A stretch of 64,000 nt of DNA from Acidovorax sp. NCPPB 3576. GTDB taxonomy: Bacteria > Pseudomonadota > Gammaproteobacteria > Burkholderiales > Burkholderiaceae_C. The position numbers and the translations under genes were made by a program. How positions within the stretch are numbered: position 1 is the first letter of the stretch; the number at the start of each line of letters is the position of its first letter. Below are positions 44,547 through 53,883 of the stretch, piece by piece. The stretch spans positions 4,084,501 through 4,148,500 of the forward strand of contig NZ_CP097267.1 in assembly GCF_028473605.1 (NCBI RefSeq), written 5' to 3'. The notes beneath the pieces were generated by a model that was not told the origin of the DNA, searched no databases, and was given only the letters and a program-made list of their open reading frames with translations.

Positions 44547-46613
44547 TTACTTCGACAGGTCCAGCCGGTACTTGGACGTGCCCTTGCCCGAGCCGTCGTC
44601 CGCCGCCATCAGCGTGACGTTGGCCAGGCCCGCGGCCTGGGCCACGGGCAGCGCGTTGGCGCCGGAGCTGAACACCACCGGGCCGGCCGTGGCCACCTTG
44701 GTGAAGCGCCAGCTCTTGGCGGCGCCGTTGGCCGCACGGGTCACGTTGGCGTTCTTGCGGATGTAGTCGATCACCACGTCGCGGTTGGCGTCCGGCGAGG
44801 CCCAGATGGTGCCCGAGCCGTCCAGCTTGTCGATGAAGCTCTTGCCGCTGGTGGCGCGGTAGTTGTTGGTGGCGATCACGAACTCCTGCGCCGCATTGAT
44901 GGGCTGGCCCTTGTAGGTCAGGTTCTTGATGCGGCGGCCGGTGGGCTGCGTCACGTCGATCTCGTACTGCACGTCGGCCGTGGTGAACATGTCGAAGTTG
45001 TAGCCGGGGAAGGTGCTGATGAGCGGCTGCTCGGCGGTCTTGGCCGGGTCGATCTGGTTGAAGCGCTTGGCAGCGGCCTCCAGCCAGCCCTGGATGTCGG
45101 CGCCGTTCACCTTCACCGCGTACACGGTGTTGGGGTACAGGTACAGGTCGGCGGCGTTGTAGATCGCCAGCGGCCCCGTGGCCACGTCGGTGTAGTCGGC
45201 CCCGCCCTGGAAGCCCGACTTGAACGGCGCGCTGACCGACAGCACGGGCAACTGCGCGTACTGCGGCAGGTTGGCGGCCACGTAGGCGGCCACGTAGTCG
45301 CGCTGGGCCTGGTTCACGATCTGGATCGCGCCGGGGTCGCCCACGTCGGCGAACAGCGTGCTCATGCGGAAGTCGGTGCTGCCGATGGGCGTCTTCACGT
45401 AGGCGATGGCGGCCTGGTGCTGCGTCTCGATCAGGGGCGCGACGGTGGGATCGGCATCCACGTACACCGTGGCGCCCGAGGCGTTCTTGCCCTGGATGTT
45501 GCGCAGCTCGCTCCTAGTGGCGGTCTTGTCCACGGCCCAGGCCTTGCCGTCCCACTTCAGCGCGAGCTGGATCACGCCCAGCGCCTTGCCCCACGAGCTG
45601 GCCATGACGGCAGGCACGCCGTTGATGGTGCCGGCCTTGTTGTCCACGCCGGTTTGCGAATAGGCCGGCGTGGCGGCGGTGTCGGGGAACACGCTGTGCT
45701 GGTGGCCCATGACCATGGCGTCGATGCCGGCGACCTTGGACAGGTACAGGCCCGGGTTCTCCATGGTGGCCGAGTAGGCGCCCGCATCGAGCCCGCCGTG
45801 CAGCAGGGCCACGACGACGTCGGCGCCCTTGGCGCGCAGCTCGGGCACGTATTTCTGCGCGGCTTCGACGGCGCCTTCGGTATAGACCTTGCCTTCGAGG
45901 TAGCGCTTGTCCCAGTTCATGATGCCGGGCGTGGTGAAGCCGATCACGCCCACCTTGATGGGCAGCTTGACCTCCTTGCCGTCCGCGCCCTTGGAGACCA
46001 GCGTGCGCTCCAGGATGGCGTAGGGCTGCACCAGCGGCTTCTTGGTCTTGCTGCTGTACACGTTGGCCAGCACGGCGGGGTAGCCGGCGCCGGCGCACTT
46101 TTGCGCGGCATCGACGCCATCGACTTCCATGCCGCCGCCCAGCACCTGGTTGAGGAACGGCAGACCGTAGTTGAACTCGTGGTTGCCCAGCGTGCCGGCA
46201 TCGAAGCCCAGTGCGCCCATGGCCTTGTACATGGACAGCTGCTGCGTGCAGGGAATGGCCTTGACCACGGCCTCGTAGTCGGCCAGCGCCGTGCCCTGGA
46301 TGGTGTCGCCGTTATCGACCAGCAGCGTGTTGGCGAACTCCTTGCGCGCCTGGCGCACCAGCGTGGCGGTGCGCTCGAAGCCGTAGCTCTTGTCTTCGGC
46401 GAGCTTGAAGTAGTCGTAGCTGCGCACGTTGAAGTGCAGGTCGGTCGTCTCCAGCACGGCCAGCGTGGCGGTGGCGCCGGCGTTGTTGTTGCCGTCGTTG
46501 TCGCTGCCGCCGCAGGCGGCCAGCAAGCTGGCGGCAGCGATCACGGTGAATGCGGTGAGGGCGGTCCGGCGGGTGGCCGGCGAGAGGTCTTGGCGTGGGA
46601 GGGTGTCCAGCAT
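44547..46613 (-). CDS. 5'-nucleotidase / 2',3'-cyclic phosphodiesterase (CpdB-like)
   Basis: This 688-residue exported metallophosphoesterase has a lipoprotein-like signal (AFTVIAAASLLAACGGSDND) and metal motifs LETTDLHFNV, DNGDTIQG, LGNHEFNYG, LLHGGLDAG and MGHQHSVF. The C-terminal 5'-nucleotidase domain has the substrate stack YNAADLYLYPNT and FDMFTTADVQYEID. It should hydrolyse extracellular nucleotides or 2',3'-cNMPs for phosphate and nucleoside uptake. The start at 46613 gives the signal peptide. Confidence 0.93.
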   Translation of the reverse strand: MLDTLPRQDLSPATRRTALTAFTVIAAASLLAACGGSDNDGNNNAGATATLAVLETTDLHFNVRSYDYFKLAEDKSYGFERTATLVRQARKEFANTLLVDNGDTIQGTALADYEAVVKAIPCTQQLSMYKAMGALGFDAGTLGNHEFNYGLPFLNQVLGGGMEVDGVDAAQKCAGAGYPAVLANVYSSKTKKPLVQPYAILERTLVSKGADGKEVKLPIKVGVIGFTTPGIMNWDKRYLEGKVYTEGAVEAAQKYVPELRAKGADVVVALLHGGLDAGAYSATMENPGLYLSKVAGIDAMVMGHQHSVFPDTAATPAYSQTGVDNKAGTINGVPAVMASSWGKALGVIQLALKWDGKAWAVDKTATRSELRNIQGKNASGATVYVDADPTVAPLIETQHQAAIAYVKTPIGSTDFRMSTLFADVGDPGAIQIVNQAQRDYVAAYVAANLPQYAQLPVLSVSAPFKSGFQGGADYTDVATGPLAIYNAADLYLYPNTVYAVKVNGADIQGWLEAAAKRFNQIDPAKTAEQPLISTFPGYNFDMFTTADVQYEIDVTQPTGRRIKNLTYKGQPINAAQEFVIATNNYRATSGKSFIDKLDGSGTIWASPDANRDVVIDYIRKNANVTRAANGAAKSWRFTKVATAGPVVFSSGANALPVAQAAGLANVTLMAADDGSGKGTSKYRLDLSK

Positions 46614-46745
46614 GCAATGGCCCGGGTGGTGGGTAAAGGCCAGAGTGTCACGAACCCGTTTGACACTGGCGTGACGCGGCCGTGGCCCGCCCGCAGTCAC
46701 CGGCCCGCCGGCGCCCCGCCCCACCGGCCTGCGCGCTTGCGGCTG

Positions 46746-47219
46746 TCAGTCCGCCGACGCGATCAGGTCCACTTCCACCGAAGCGTTCTTGGGCAGCTGC
46801 AGCACGCCGACCGAGGTGCGCGTGTGCGCCCCGGCCACCGGGCCCAGCACGTGAAAGAGCACCTGCGAGGCTGCATCGGCCACCTCGCTTTGCTGCGTGA
46901 AGCCGGGCGCGGACTGCACGTACACCGTGATGCGCGGCACGGCACGCACTGCGTCCAGCGTGCCCAGGCTGCGCTGCAGCAGCGCCAGCGCGCGCATCAC
47001 GCACACCTGGGCGGCATGCTGCGCGCGCTCCAGGGGCACCTGCGCGCCCACTGCGCCGGTGACCACCACGGTGTCGCCCACGCGCGGGATCTGGCCGCTC
47101 AGGTAGATCTGCCGGCCGTCGCGCACCAGCGGCACGTAGTTACCGCCGATCTTGATCTCGCCATCGAAGCGGTGGCCCAGGGCCAGCGCCTGTTCATCGA
47201 ACCGTGCATCGCAAGACAT
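46746..47219 (-). CDS. RidA/YjgF-family protein
   Basis: This 157-residue protein of the Rid superfamily resembles RidA, which deaminates reactive 2-aminoacrylate enamines made by PLP dehydratases. It shows RQIYLSGQIPR, VCVMRALALLQRSLGTLDAVRAVPRITVYVQS and RTSVGVLQLPKNASVEVDLIA, with Arg and Glu in the places expected for Rid proteins. It is longer than classical RidA (about 128 residues), so it is likely a Rid2-7-type member. A dispersed repeat copy lies just upstream. Confidence 0.88.
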   Translation of the reverse strand: MSCDARFDEQALALGHRFDGEIKIGGNYVPLVRDGRQIYLSGQIPRVGDTVVVTGAVGAQVPLERAQHAAQVCVMRALALLQRSLGTLDAVRAVPRITVYVQSAPGFTQQSEVADAASQVLFHVLGPVAGAHTRTSVGVLQLPKNASVEVDLIASAD

Positions 47220-47268
47220 GGAATATTTCCTCGGGGTTGGAACGGTGGAGGGGGTTGAAGAAAAAAGT

Positions 47269-47320
47269 GCCTCCAGCGCAATGATTACTAGGGAATATAG
47301 CTATCAAATAAATAGCAAAA
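47269..47320 (+). repeat. Dispersed palindromic repeat, copy C
   Basis: GCCTCCAGCGCAATGATTA, then CTAGGGAATA, then GCTATCAAATAAATAGC and four A. It is nearly colinear with copy B. It lies between the RidA-like and globin genes. Confidence 0.75.
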
Positions 47321-47338
47321 AGAGGCGGAGGCGCCGCG

Positions 47339-47755
47339 TTATCCGCCGCGGTTGCGCATCCAGTCGGCCGTGCCCATGAAGCTATCGCGCAGGCGCGTGC
47401 GCAGCTCGGCGGGCACCCCGGTCTCGCCCATGGCCTGATCCATGCAGGCGACCCACTGGTCGCGTTCCTTGATGCCGATCGAAAACGGCATGTGCCGCGC
47501 GCGCAGGCGCGGGTGGCCGAAGCGGCTCTGGTAATAATCCGGCCCGCCGAGCCAGCCGCACAGGAACCAGAACAGCTTGTCGCGCGCGTCCGCCAGGGTG
47601 CTGCCGTGCGCGGCGCGCAGTTCGGCATAGCCCGGCTCCAGGTCCATGAGGTCGTAGAACCGGTCCACCAGCGCGCGGACTTTCTCTTCGCCGCCGATCC
47701 ATTCGAAAGGCGTGGTGGCAGGCGTGGGCGCGGGCGGGGATTCGGGTGTGGACAT
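47339..47755 (-). CDS. Group II truncated haemoglobin
   Basis: This 138-residue 2/2 globin has FEWIGGEEKVRALVDRFYDLM, KLFWFLCGWLGGPDYYQSRFGHP (the Trp-Gly-Gly turn), the proximal-His segment HPRLRARHMPF and the group II Trp in RDQWVACMDQAM. Such globins bind O2 or NO and are linked to redox stress. The start at 47755 was chosen after a Pro-rich tail of about 14 residues; the frame continues open upstream. The upstream MFS gene ends 23 bases before this start. Confidence 0.9.
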   Translation of the reverse strand: MSTPESPPAPTPATTPFEWIGGEEKVRALVDRFYDLMDLEPGYAELRAAHGSTLADARDKLFWFLCGWLGGPDYYQSRFGHPRLRARHMPFSIGIKERDQWVACMDQAMGETGVPAELRTRLRDSFMGTADWMRNRGG

Positions 47756-47778
47756 GGCGGCGGGCGGGGGGAGAAAAG

Positions 47779-49314
47779 CTAGCCCTCGATTGTAGAAAGC
47801 GCCGCCCCGCGTGCGCCGCCCGCCCGCAGGCAGGCGAACACCGCCACCGCCGTGAACACGGTCACCCCGGCCAGCACGCGCAGCAAGGTGGCGAAGGCCT
47901 GGCCGTAGCCCTGCAGCAGCTCGGCCTGCGAGAGCTGGGGCAGCAGCGCCCGGGCGCGGGACAGGTCCCCCGCCACGAGGAATTGGGCGGCGCGCACCGC
48001 ATCGCCCCCCGGCACCTGCGGCCACTGCAGGGCCAGCAGCGCCACCAGCCCCGCGCCCACCACGGCCAGCGCCAGCCCCTCGCCGGCCACGCGCACGGTG
48101 TTGAAGATGCCGGTGGCCATGCCCGCGCGCTCGGGCGGCACCACGCTCACGGCCAGCCCGTCCATCAACCCCCACGGCAGGCCGATGCCCACGCCGATCA
48201 GCAGCAGGGGCCCGGCCAGCACCGCCGCCGGCGAGCCCGGCGCGCAATCGCTCAGCCACCACAGCCCCACCGCGCACACGGCGAGGCCCCCGGAGGACAG
48301 CGCCGCCGCCGACCACCATCGCGCGAGCCACCCCGCCATCAAAGGCACGCACAGCATGGCCGCCGACAGGGCCAGCATCAGCTGCCCCGCCGCCATCGCG
48401 CTCAAGCCCTCGATGCCGATGAAGCGCACCGGCAGCAGCACCAGCAGCACCACATAGGCATAAGCCGGCGCCGCCGCCAGCAGTTGTACGCCCACGAAGC
48501 GCGGGTAGCGGAACAGCGACAGGTCCAGCATGGGGTGCCGCACGCGGCGCTCGGTGCGCACGAAGGCCGTCGCCATGGCCGCAGCGCCCGCCAGCGCCGC
48601 CACCACGGGCAGGCTGGCCCAGCCGCTCTCGGGGGCCTGCAGCACGCCCAGCGTCAGCAGGGCCAGCGCCGCCGTGAAGCGGACCGCGCCCGGCCAGTCC
48701 ACGCCCGCCGCGTCCGGGTCGCGCGAATGCTGCAGGAACTGCGCACCAGCCGCGCCCGCGGCCAGCGCCACCCCGGCCACGCTGAGCGCCACGGCCCGCC
48801 AGCCGCCGTGCCCCAGCAGCCACCCGGCCAGCAGCGGCCCGAAGGCCAGCCCCACGCCGAAGGCGGTGCCCACCCAGCTGAACGCCCGGGTGCGCGCCGG
48901 GCCCTGCACGGCCTGCGCCAGGGCCGACGTGCCCCCGGCCAGCGCGGCCGCCGCGCCCACGCCCTGCAGCGCGCGCCACAGGTTGAAGGCCACGATGCCG
49001 CCGGCACACGCCAGCCCCACCGCGCTGAGCGCCACCACGCCCACCCCGCACAGAAAGACCCGCTTGCGCCCCCAGGCATCGGCCAGCGCGCCGCAGGCCA
49101 TCAGCGTGGCGCCGAAGCTCAGCATGAAGGCGTTGGTGACCCAGGCCAGTTGCACCGGGCTGCCGCCCAATGCATCGCGCAGCGCAGGCAGGGCCACGGC
49201 CGGGCCGGTGAAGCTCAAGGGCATGGCCAGCGCAGCCAGGCACACGGCCAGGAGTTGAAGGGACACGGGGGACGCCGGCTTCGGGGCGCGGGCAGGAGGT
49301 GGGGTCGGGGACAT
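47779..49314 (-). CDS. DHA2-type MFS transporter (14 TM)
   Basis: This 511-residue multidrug-type permease has about 14 hydrophobic segments, motif A-like GALADAWGRKRVF, ALQGVGAAAALAGGTSAL and a second half starting at LLAAAPAYAYVVLLVLLPVRF. It fits EmrB/QacA-like proton antiporters that export drugs or signalling compounds. The start at 49314 (MSPTPPPARAPKPAS) was chosen over an upstream ATG as it gives a normal N-terminus. It is divergent from a LysR regulator, which probably controls it. Confidence 0.9.
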   Translation of the reverse strand: MSPTPPPARAPKPASPVSLQLLAVCLAALAMPLSFTGPAVALPALRDALGGSPVQLAWVTNAFMLSFGATLMACGALADAWGRKRVFLCGVGVVALSAVGLACAGGIVAFNLWRALQGVGAAAALAGGTSALAQAVQGPARTRAFSWVGTAFGVGLAFGPLLAGWLLGHGGWRAVALSVAGVALAAGAAGAQFLQHSRDPDAAGVDWPGAVRFTAALALLTLGVLQAPESGWASLPVVAALAGAAAMATAFVRTERRVRHPMLDLSLFRYPRFVGVQLLAAAPAYAYVVLLVLLPVRFIGIEGLSAMAAGQLMLALSAAMLCVPLMAGWLARWWSAAALSSGGLAVCAVGLWWLSDCAPGSPAAVLAGPLLLIGVGIGLPWGLMDGLAVSVVPPERAGMATGIFNTVRVAGEGLALAVVGAGLVALLALQWPQVPGGDAVRAAQFLVAGDLSRARALLPQLSQAELLQGYGQAFATLLRVLAGVTVFTAVAVFACLRAGGARGAALSTIEG

Positions 49315-49481
49315 GGCGAGGACAGCGGCTTTCAGGCAGTGGACAAGGGCGCCGGCGACTCCAGGCCACCAACGCCCATGAACGATAAAAGCGATGCAAT
49401 GCGATGAAAATAGGCCCCCGCATCCCCAGACAAACAACCTTGGGTTGGCAATCCGAACCCATTCACCTCACTTCCACCACC

Positions 49482-50381
49482 ATGGACAGCTTCAGCGGCC
49501 TCGAATCGTTTGTGCGCGCAGCCGATCTGTCGAGCTTCGCGCAGGCCGGGCGCGCGCTCGGCATCTCGGCCTCGGCCGTGGGCAAGAACATCGCGCGGCT
49601 GGAGCAGCAGCTCGGCCTGCGGCTGTTCCAGCGCACCACGCGCCAGGTGCGCCTCACGCAGGAGGGCGCGCTCTTTCACGAGCGCTGCCGCCGCATCCTG
49701 GATGAGCTGCAGGACGCCCGCGCGATGATGCAGGCGGCCGTGCAGGCCCCGCGCGGGCGCCTGCGGGTGAGCCTGCCGGTCATCGGCTACCGCTTTCTGC
49801 TGCCGGTGCTGCCCGAGTTCAAGGCCCGCTACCCCGACGTGGAACTGGAGCTGGACTTCAACGACCGCCTGGTGGACGTGGTGGAGGAAGGCCTGGACGT
49901 GGTCATCCGCAGCGGCGACCTGCCCGACTCGGGCCTGGTGGCGCGCCGGCTGGGGCCGTTCCGCTTCGTGCTGGTGGCCTCGCCACAGTACCTGGCCCGG
50001 CGCGGCACGCCGCAGGTGCCGGCCGACCTGGCGCAGCACGCCTGCCTGATCTTTCGCTTTCCCAGCGGCGGCAAGCTGCACGACTGGGTGCTGCCCGGCC
50101 TGCCGCAGCCGCTGCCGACCGAGCTGGTGTGCAACAACATGGAGGCCATGCGCGGTGCAGCCATCGCCGGCATGGGCGTGGCGTACATGCCCGACTTCCT
50201 GGCGCGGGATGCCATCGAGCGGGGCGAGCTGCGGCAGGTGCTGGCCACGCACCTGGTGCACACCGGGCAGTTCTCGGCCCTGTGGCCGTCGAGCCGGCAG
50301 CTGTCGCCCAAGGTGCGGGCGTTCGTGGACTTCATCGGCGAGCGGCTGTTCAAGGCAACGCCCGCACCCGCGCCGGATTGA
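49482..50381 (+). CDS. LysR-family transcriptional regulator
   Basis: This 299-residue LTTR has the N-terminal HTH in MDSFSGLESFVRAADLSSFAQAGRALGISASAVGKNIARLEQQLG and a co-inducer domain (RLRVSLPVIGYRFLLPVLPEF, DVVIRSGDLPDSGLVARRLG, NNMEAMRGAAIAGMGVAYMPDF). It matches the CrgA-like branch common in betaproteobacteria. It is divergent from the MFS transporter with 167 bases between, the classical arrangement of regulator and target. Confidence 0.93.
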   Translation: MDSFSGLESFVRAADLSSFAQAGRALGISASAVGKNIARLEQQLGLRLFQRTTRQVRLTQEGALFHERCRRILDELQDARAMMQAAVQAPRGRLRVSLPVIGYRFLLPVLPEFKARYPDVELELDFNDRLVDVVEEGLDVVIRSGDLPDSGLVARRLGPFRFVLVASPQYLARRGTPQVPADLAQHACLIFRFPSGGKLHDWVLPGLPQPLPTELVCNNMEAMRGAAIAGMGVAYMPDFLARDAIERGELRQVLATHLVHTGQFSALWPSSRQLSPKVRAFVDFIGERLFKATPAPAPD

Positions 50382-50544
50382 CACCGGGGGCCGCTCAGCC
50401 CCGGGTGCGCCGGGCTGCCGCACGGAAGCCGCCACCGTGCCAAGCGCATTCGGCGAGTTTGATTATGAAAAAAGCGACGTTCCTCTCTGGCCGCCACAGG
50501 CATAGCCTTCGGGCTTCATCCATCGGAGAGAGAGAAAGAACACC

Positions 50545-51372
50545 ATGCGCATCCGCTTCATCGCATCCCTGGTCGCCGCCGCGTTCGCCGTATCGGGCGT
50601 GGCCCACGCCGACCAGCTGGCCGACATCAAAAAGAAGGGCGAGCTGGTCGTCGGCGTGCTGGGCACCGACGAACCCAACAGCTTCATCGACCCCAAGACG
50701 CGCGAGCTGATCGGCTATGACATCGACCTGGGCAAGGCGATCGCCAGGAAGATCGGCGTCAAGCCCGTGTTCAAGCAACTGGCCGTGGCCGCGCGCATTC
50801 CCGAGCTGCAGCAGGGCCACGTGGACATCCTGGCCGCATCGCTCACCCACAACAAGGAGCGCGAGGCTCAGATCGATTTCTCGCTGACCACCTTCGTCAC
50901 CGGCCAGAAGGTGCTGGTCAAGAAGGCCAGCGGCATCCAGGACGTGGCGGACCTGGCCGGCAAGCGCGTGGTGACGGTCAAGGGCGGCACGCAGGAGCCC
51001 AACGTGCGCAAGGCCGTGCCCACCGTGGACGTGGTGACGTTCGAGACGACGCAGCAGGCGTTCCTCGCGCTGCAGCAGGGCAAGGGCGTGGGCTACGTGA
51101 ACGACGAGTCCTCGCTGATCGACGACTTCGGCAAGCTGGGCGAGCGCAACAAGGACTACGCCATCCTGCCCACCAACCTGAGCGTGGAGCCGCTGGCGCT
51201 GGGCATCAAGAAGGGCGAGACCGCCGTGAAATCCATTGTGGACGACACGCTGCGCGAGCTGGAGAAATCCGGCGAGGCCGAGAAGATCTTCTTCAAGTGG
51301 TACGGACCCGGCACCAAGATCCAATTCACCACCCGCCCCTTCAAGTTCGAATCGGACAAGATCGACGGCTGA
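50545..51372 (+). CDS. Amino-acid ABC transporter substrate-binding protein
   Basis: This 275-residue periplasmic binding protein has a signal peptide (MRIRFIASLVAAAFAVSGVAHA) and the polar amino-acid (family 3) pattern: KKKGELVVGVLGTDEPNSF, YDIDLGKAIARKIG, VDILAASLTHNKEREAQIDFS, VTVKGGTQEPNVRKA. It is most like glutamate/aspartate or lysine/arginine binders. A GAGAGAGAAAG ribosome site precedes it. It is the first gene of a four-gene transporter operon. The true ligand cannot be fixed from sequence. Confidence 0.92.
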   Translation: MRIRFIASLVAAAFAVSGVAHADQLADIKKKGELVVGVLGTDEPNSFIDPKTRELIGYDIDLGKAIARKIGVKPVFKQLAVAARIPELQQGHVDILAASLTHNKEREAQIDFSLTTFVTGQKVLVKKASGIQDVADLAGKRVVTVKGGTQEPNVRKAVPTVDVVTFETTQQAFLALQQGKGVGYVNDESSLIDDFGKLGERNKDYAILPTNLSVEPLALGIKKGETAVKSIVDDTLRELEKSGEAEKIFFKWYGPGTKIQFTTRPFKFESDKIDG

Positions 51373-51525
51373 TGGATGCAGCCATGGCGGCAGGGCCGCC
51401 GGGGGCAGCGCACGGGCGGCAGGCATGCCATTGGCGCATGCGGGCCGCCCTGTGGCAGGCACCCCGGTGGCGGGCCGCCGAGCCCGCATGCCCCGCGTGC
51501 GGCGTTTTCCGAATGACTGGCGTGC

Positions 51526-52227
51526 ATGCCCTTGTTTGACTACTCCTTGCTGCTGAGCGGCCAGTACCACCTCATGATGGTGGGCGGTCTGCTGCTGTCG
51601 CTGCAGCTGCTGGCCGTCTCGCTGGTGCTGGCCCTGACCCTGGCCCTGGTCGTGGCGCTCCTGCGCCTGGCGCCGGTGGCGCCCCTGCGCTGGGCCGGCT
51701 TCGCCTTCGTGGAGGGCATGCGCAACGTGCCGCTGTTGGCGCACATGCTGTTCTGGTACTTCGGCGCGCCCGAGCTGCTGCCCGAGGCCGCGAAGCAGTG
51801 GCTGTACGACAGCGGCCATGCCGAGGCGGCCGCGGCCGTCGTCGCGCTTTCGCTGTACACCGCGGCCTTCATGGCCGAGGACATCCGCAGCGGCATCCGC
51901 GCGGTGCCCACGGTGCAGACGGAGGCGGGGCGGGCCCTGGGCCTGGGGTTCCTCGCCACCATGCGGCGCGTGGTGCTGCCGCAGGCGCTGCGCGTGACCG
52001 TGCCGCCCCTCATCTCGCAGGCACTGAACCTCTGGAAGAACACCTCCATCGCCACCGTGATCGGCGTGGCCGAACTCATGTACCAGGCGGCCAAGGTGGA
52101 AAGCGCCACGTTCCGCAGCATCGAGGCGTTCGCCTTCGCGAGCGCCGCCTACCTCACGGTGTCGCTGCTCATCACGGGCCTGGCGAGTTGGTACCACCAC
52201 CGCTACCCCGTGCGGACGGTTGGATGA
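51526..52227 (+). CDS. Amino-acid ABC transporter permease 1
   Basis: This 233-residue HisM/GltJ-like inner-membrane permease has a typical N-terminal membrane segment (GGLLLSLQLLAVSLVLALTLALVVALL), GMRNVPLLAHMLFWYF and the EAA coupling loop near [33 protein letters not shown]. It pairs with the second permease downstream. A 153-base gap separates it from the binding-protein gene, enough for an attenuating or processing signal. Confidence 0.92.
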   Translation: MPLFDYSLLLSGQYHLMMVGGLLLSLQLLAVSLVLALTLALVVALLRLAPVAPLRWAGFAFVEGMRNVPLLAHMLFWYFGAPELLPEAAKQWLYDSGHAEAAAAVVALSLYTAAFMAEDIRSGIRAVPTVQTEAGRALGLGFLATMRRVVLPQALRVTVPPLISQALNLWKNTSIATVIGVAELMYQAAKVESATFRSIEAFAFASAAYLTVSLLITGLASWYHHRYPVRTVG

Positions 52228-52239
52228 AACACCCCCTGA

Positions 52240-52350
52240 GTCGCTTCGCGCCTTCCCCCTCTCTCGTCTCGCTGCGCGAGTCGGGAGGGGGACGCCCCCA
52301 GTGCGGCGGGGCGGCCCTTGCACGGGGGCACTGGCTTTGGCAGCGCCAGT
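52240..52350. repeat. REP-like hairpin cluster inside the ABC operon
   Basis: The 173-base gap between the two permease genes is filled by GC-rich inverted repeats: CCCCCTCTCTCG...CGAGTCGGGAGGGGG (52255-52291) and ACTGGC...GCCAGT (52330-52350). The sequence starts CCCCCTGAGTCGCTTCGCGCC, a type I recall as dispersed in Acidovorax-like genomes. It is non-coding. Confidence 0.6.
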
Positions 52351-52400
52351 TTGATGCGCCGCAGGCAGTGCGCAGCGCAGTGAACAATGGATAGGCACAC

Positions 52401-53110
52401 ATGCTGGAGCTGATTGACACCTACTGGCTGTACTTCCTGGTCGGCCAGTACCCCAATGGCCCGCTGGGCGGCCTGGCGCTCACGCTGCTGCTGGCGGCGG
52501 GCGCCCTGTTGCTGGCGCTGCCGCTGGGCGTGCTGTTCGGCCTGGCGCGCGTGAGCCCGTGGCGCTCGGTGCGCTGGCCGGTGACGGCCATCGTCTTCGT
52601 GGTGCGCGGCACGCCGCTTTTGATGGTGGTGTTCTGGGCCTATTTCTTCCTGCCCAGCGTGACGGGGGTGAAGACCGACCAGTTCACCACCATGCTGGTG
52701 GCGCTCGTGGTGTTCAACGCGGCCTACCTGGCCGAGATCGTGCGCGCGGGCATCCGGGGCCTGCCGCGCGGGCAGATGGAGTGCGCCCGCGCCCTGGGCC
52801 TGTCCTACCCCCGCGCCATGCGCCGGGTGGTGCTGCCGCAGGCGCTGCGCAACATGCTGCCGTCGCTGGTGAACCAGTTCGTCGTCACCATCAAGGAGAC
52901 CTCGCTGGGCTACATCATCGGGCTCACGGAGGTGGCCTTCATCGCCACGCAGATCAACACCCAGGTCTTCATCCGGCCGGCGGAAGTGTTCGGCATCCTG
53001 GGCCTGACCTATTTCGTGCTGTGCTTCGGCCTGTCGCGCCTGGCCTACGCGCTGGAGCGCCGGCTGGCGCGGCGCGCGGCCCCCTCCCCTTCTTCCGGAC
53101 TCCGAACGAC

Positions 53111-53114
<4 letters not shown>
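52401..53114 (+). CDS. Amino-acid ABC transporter permease 2
   Basis: This 237-residue GltK/HisQ-like permease has [29 protein letters not shown], a [15 protein letters not shown] segment and the EAA loop [34 protein letters not shown]. It ends with a polar tail ([14 protein letters not shown]). Its stop overlaps the ATPase start (ATGA), so translation of the two is coupled. Confidence 0.92.
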
Positions 53115-53854
<740 letters not shown>

Positions 53855-53883
53855 CAGCGCCGCCCTGCTCCTGCTCTTTTGCG

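Noticed and set aside
44505..47258. A 917-codon plus-strand frame
   Set aside because: It is antisense to the 5'-nucleotidase and RidA genes, with a composition typical of shadow frames and no domains.
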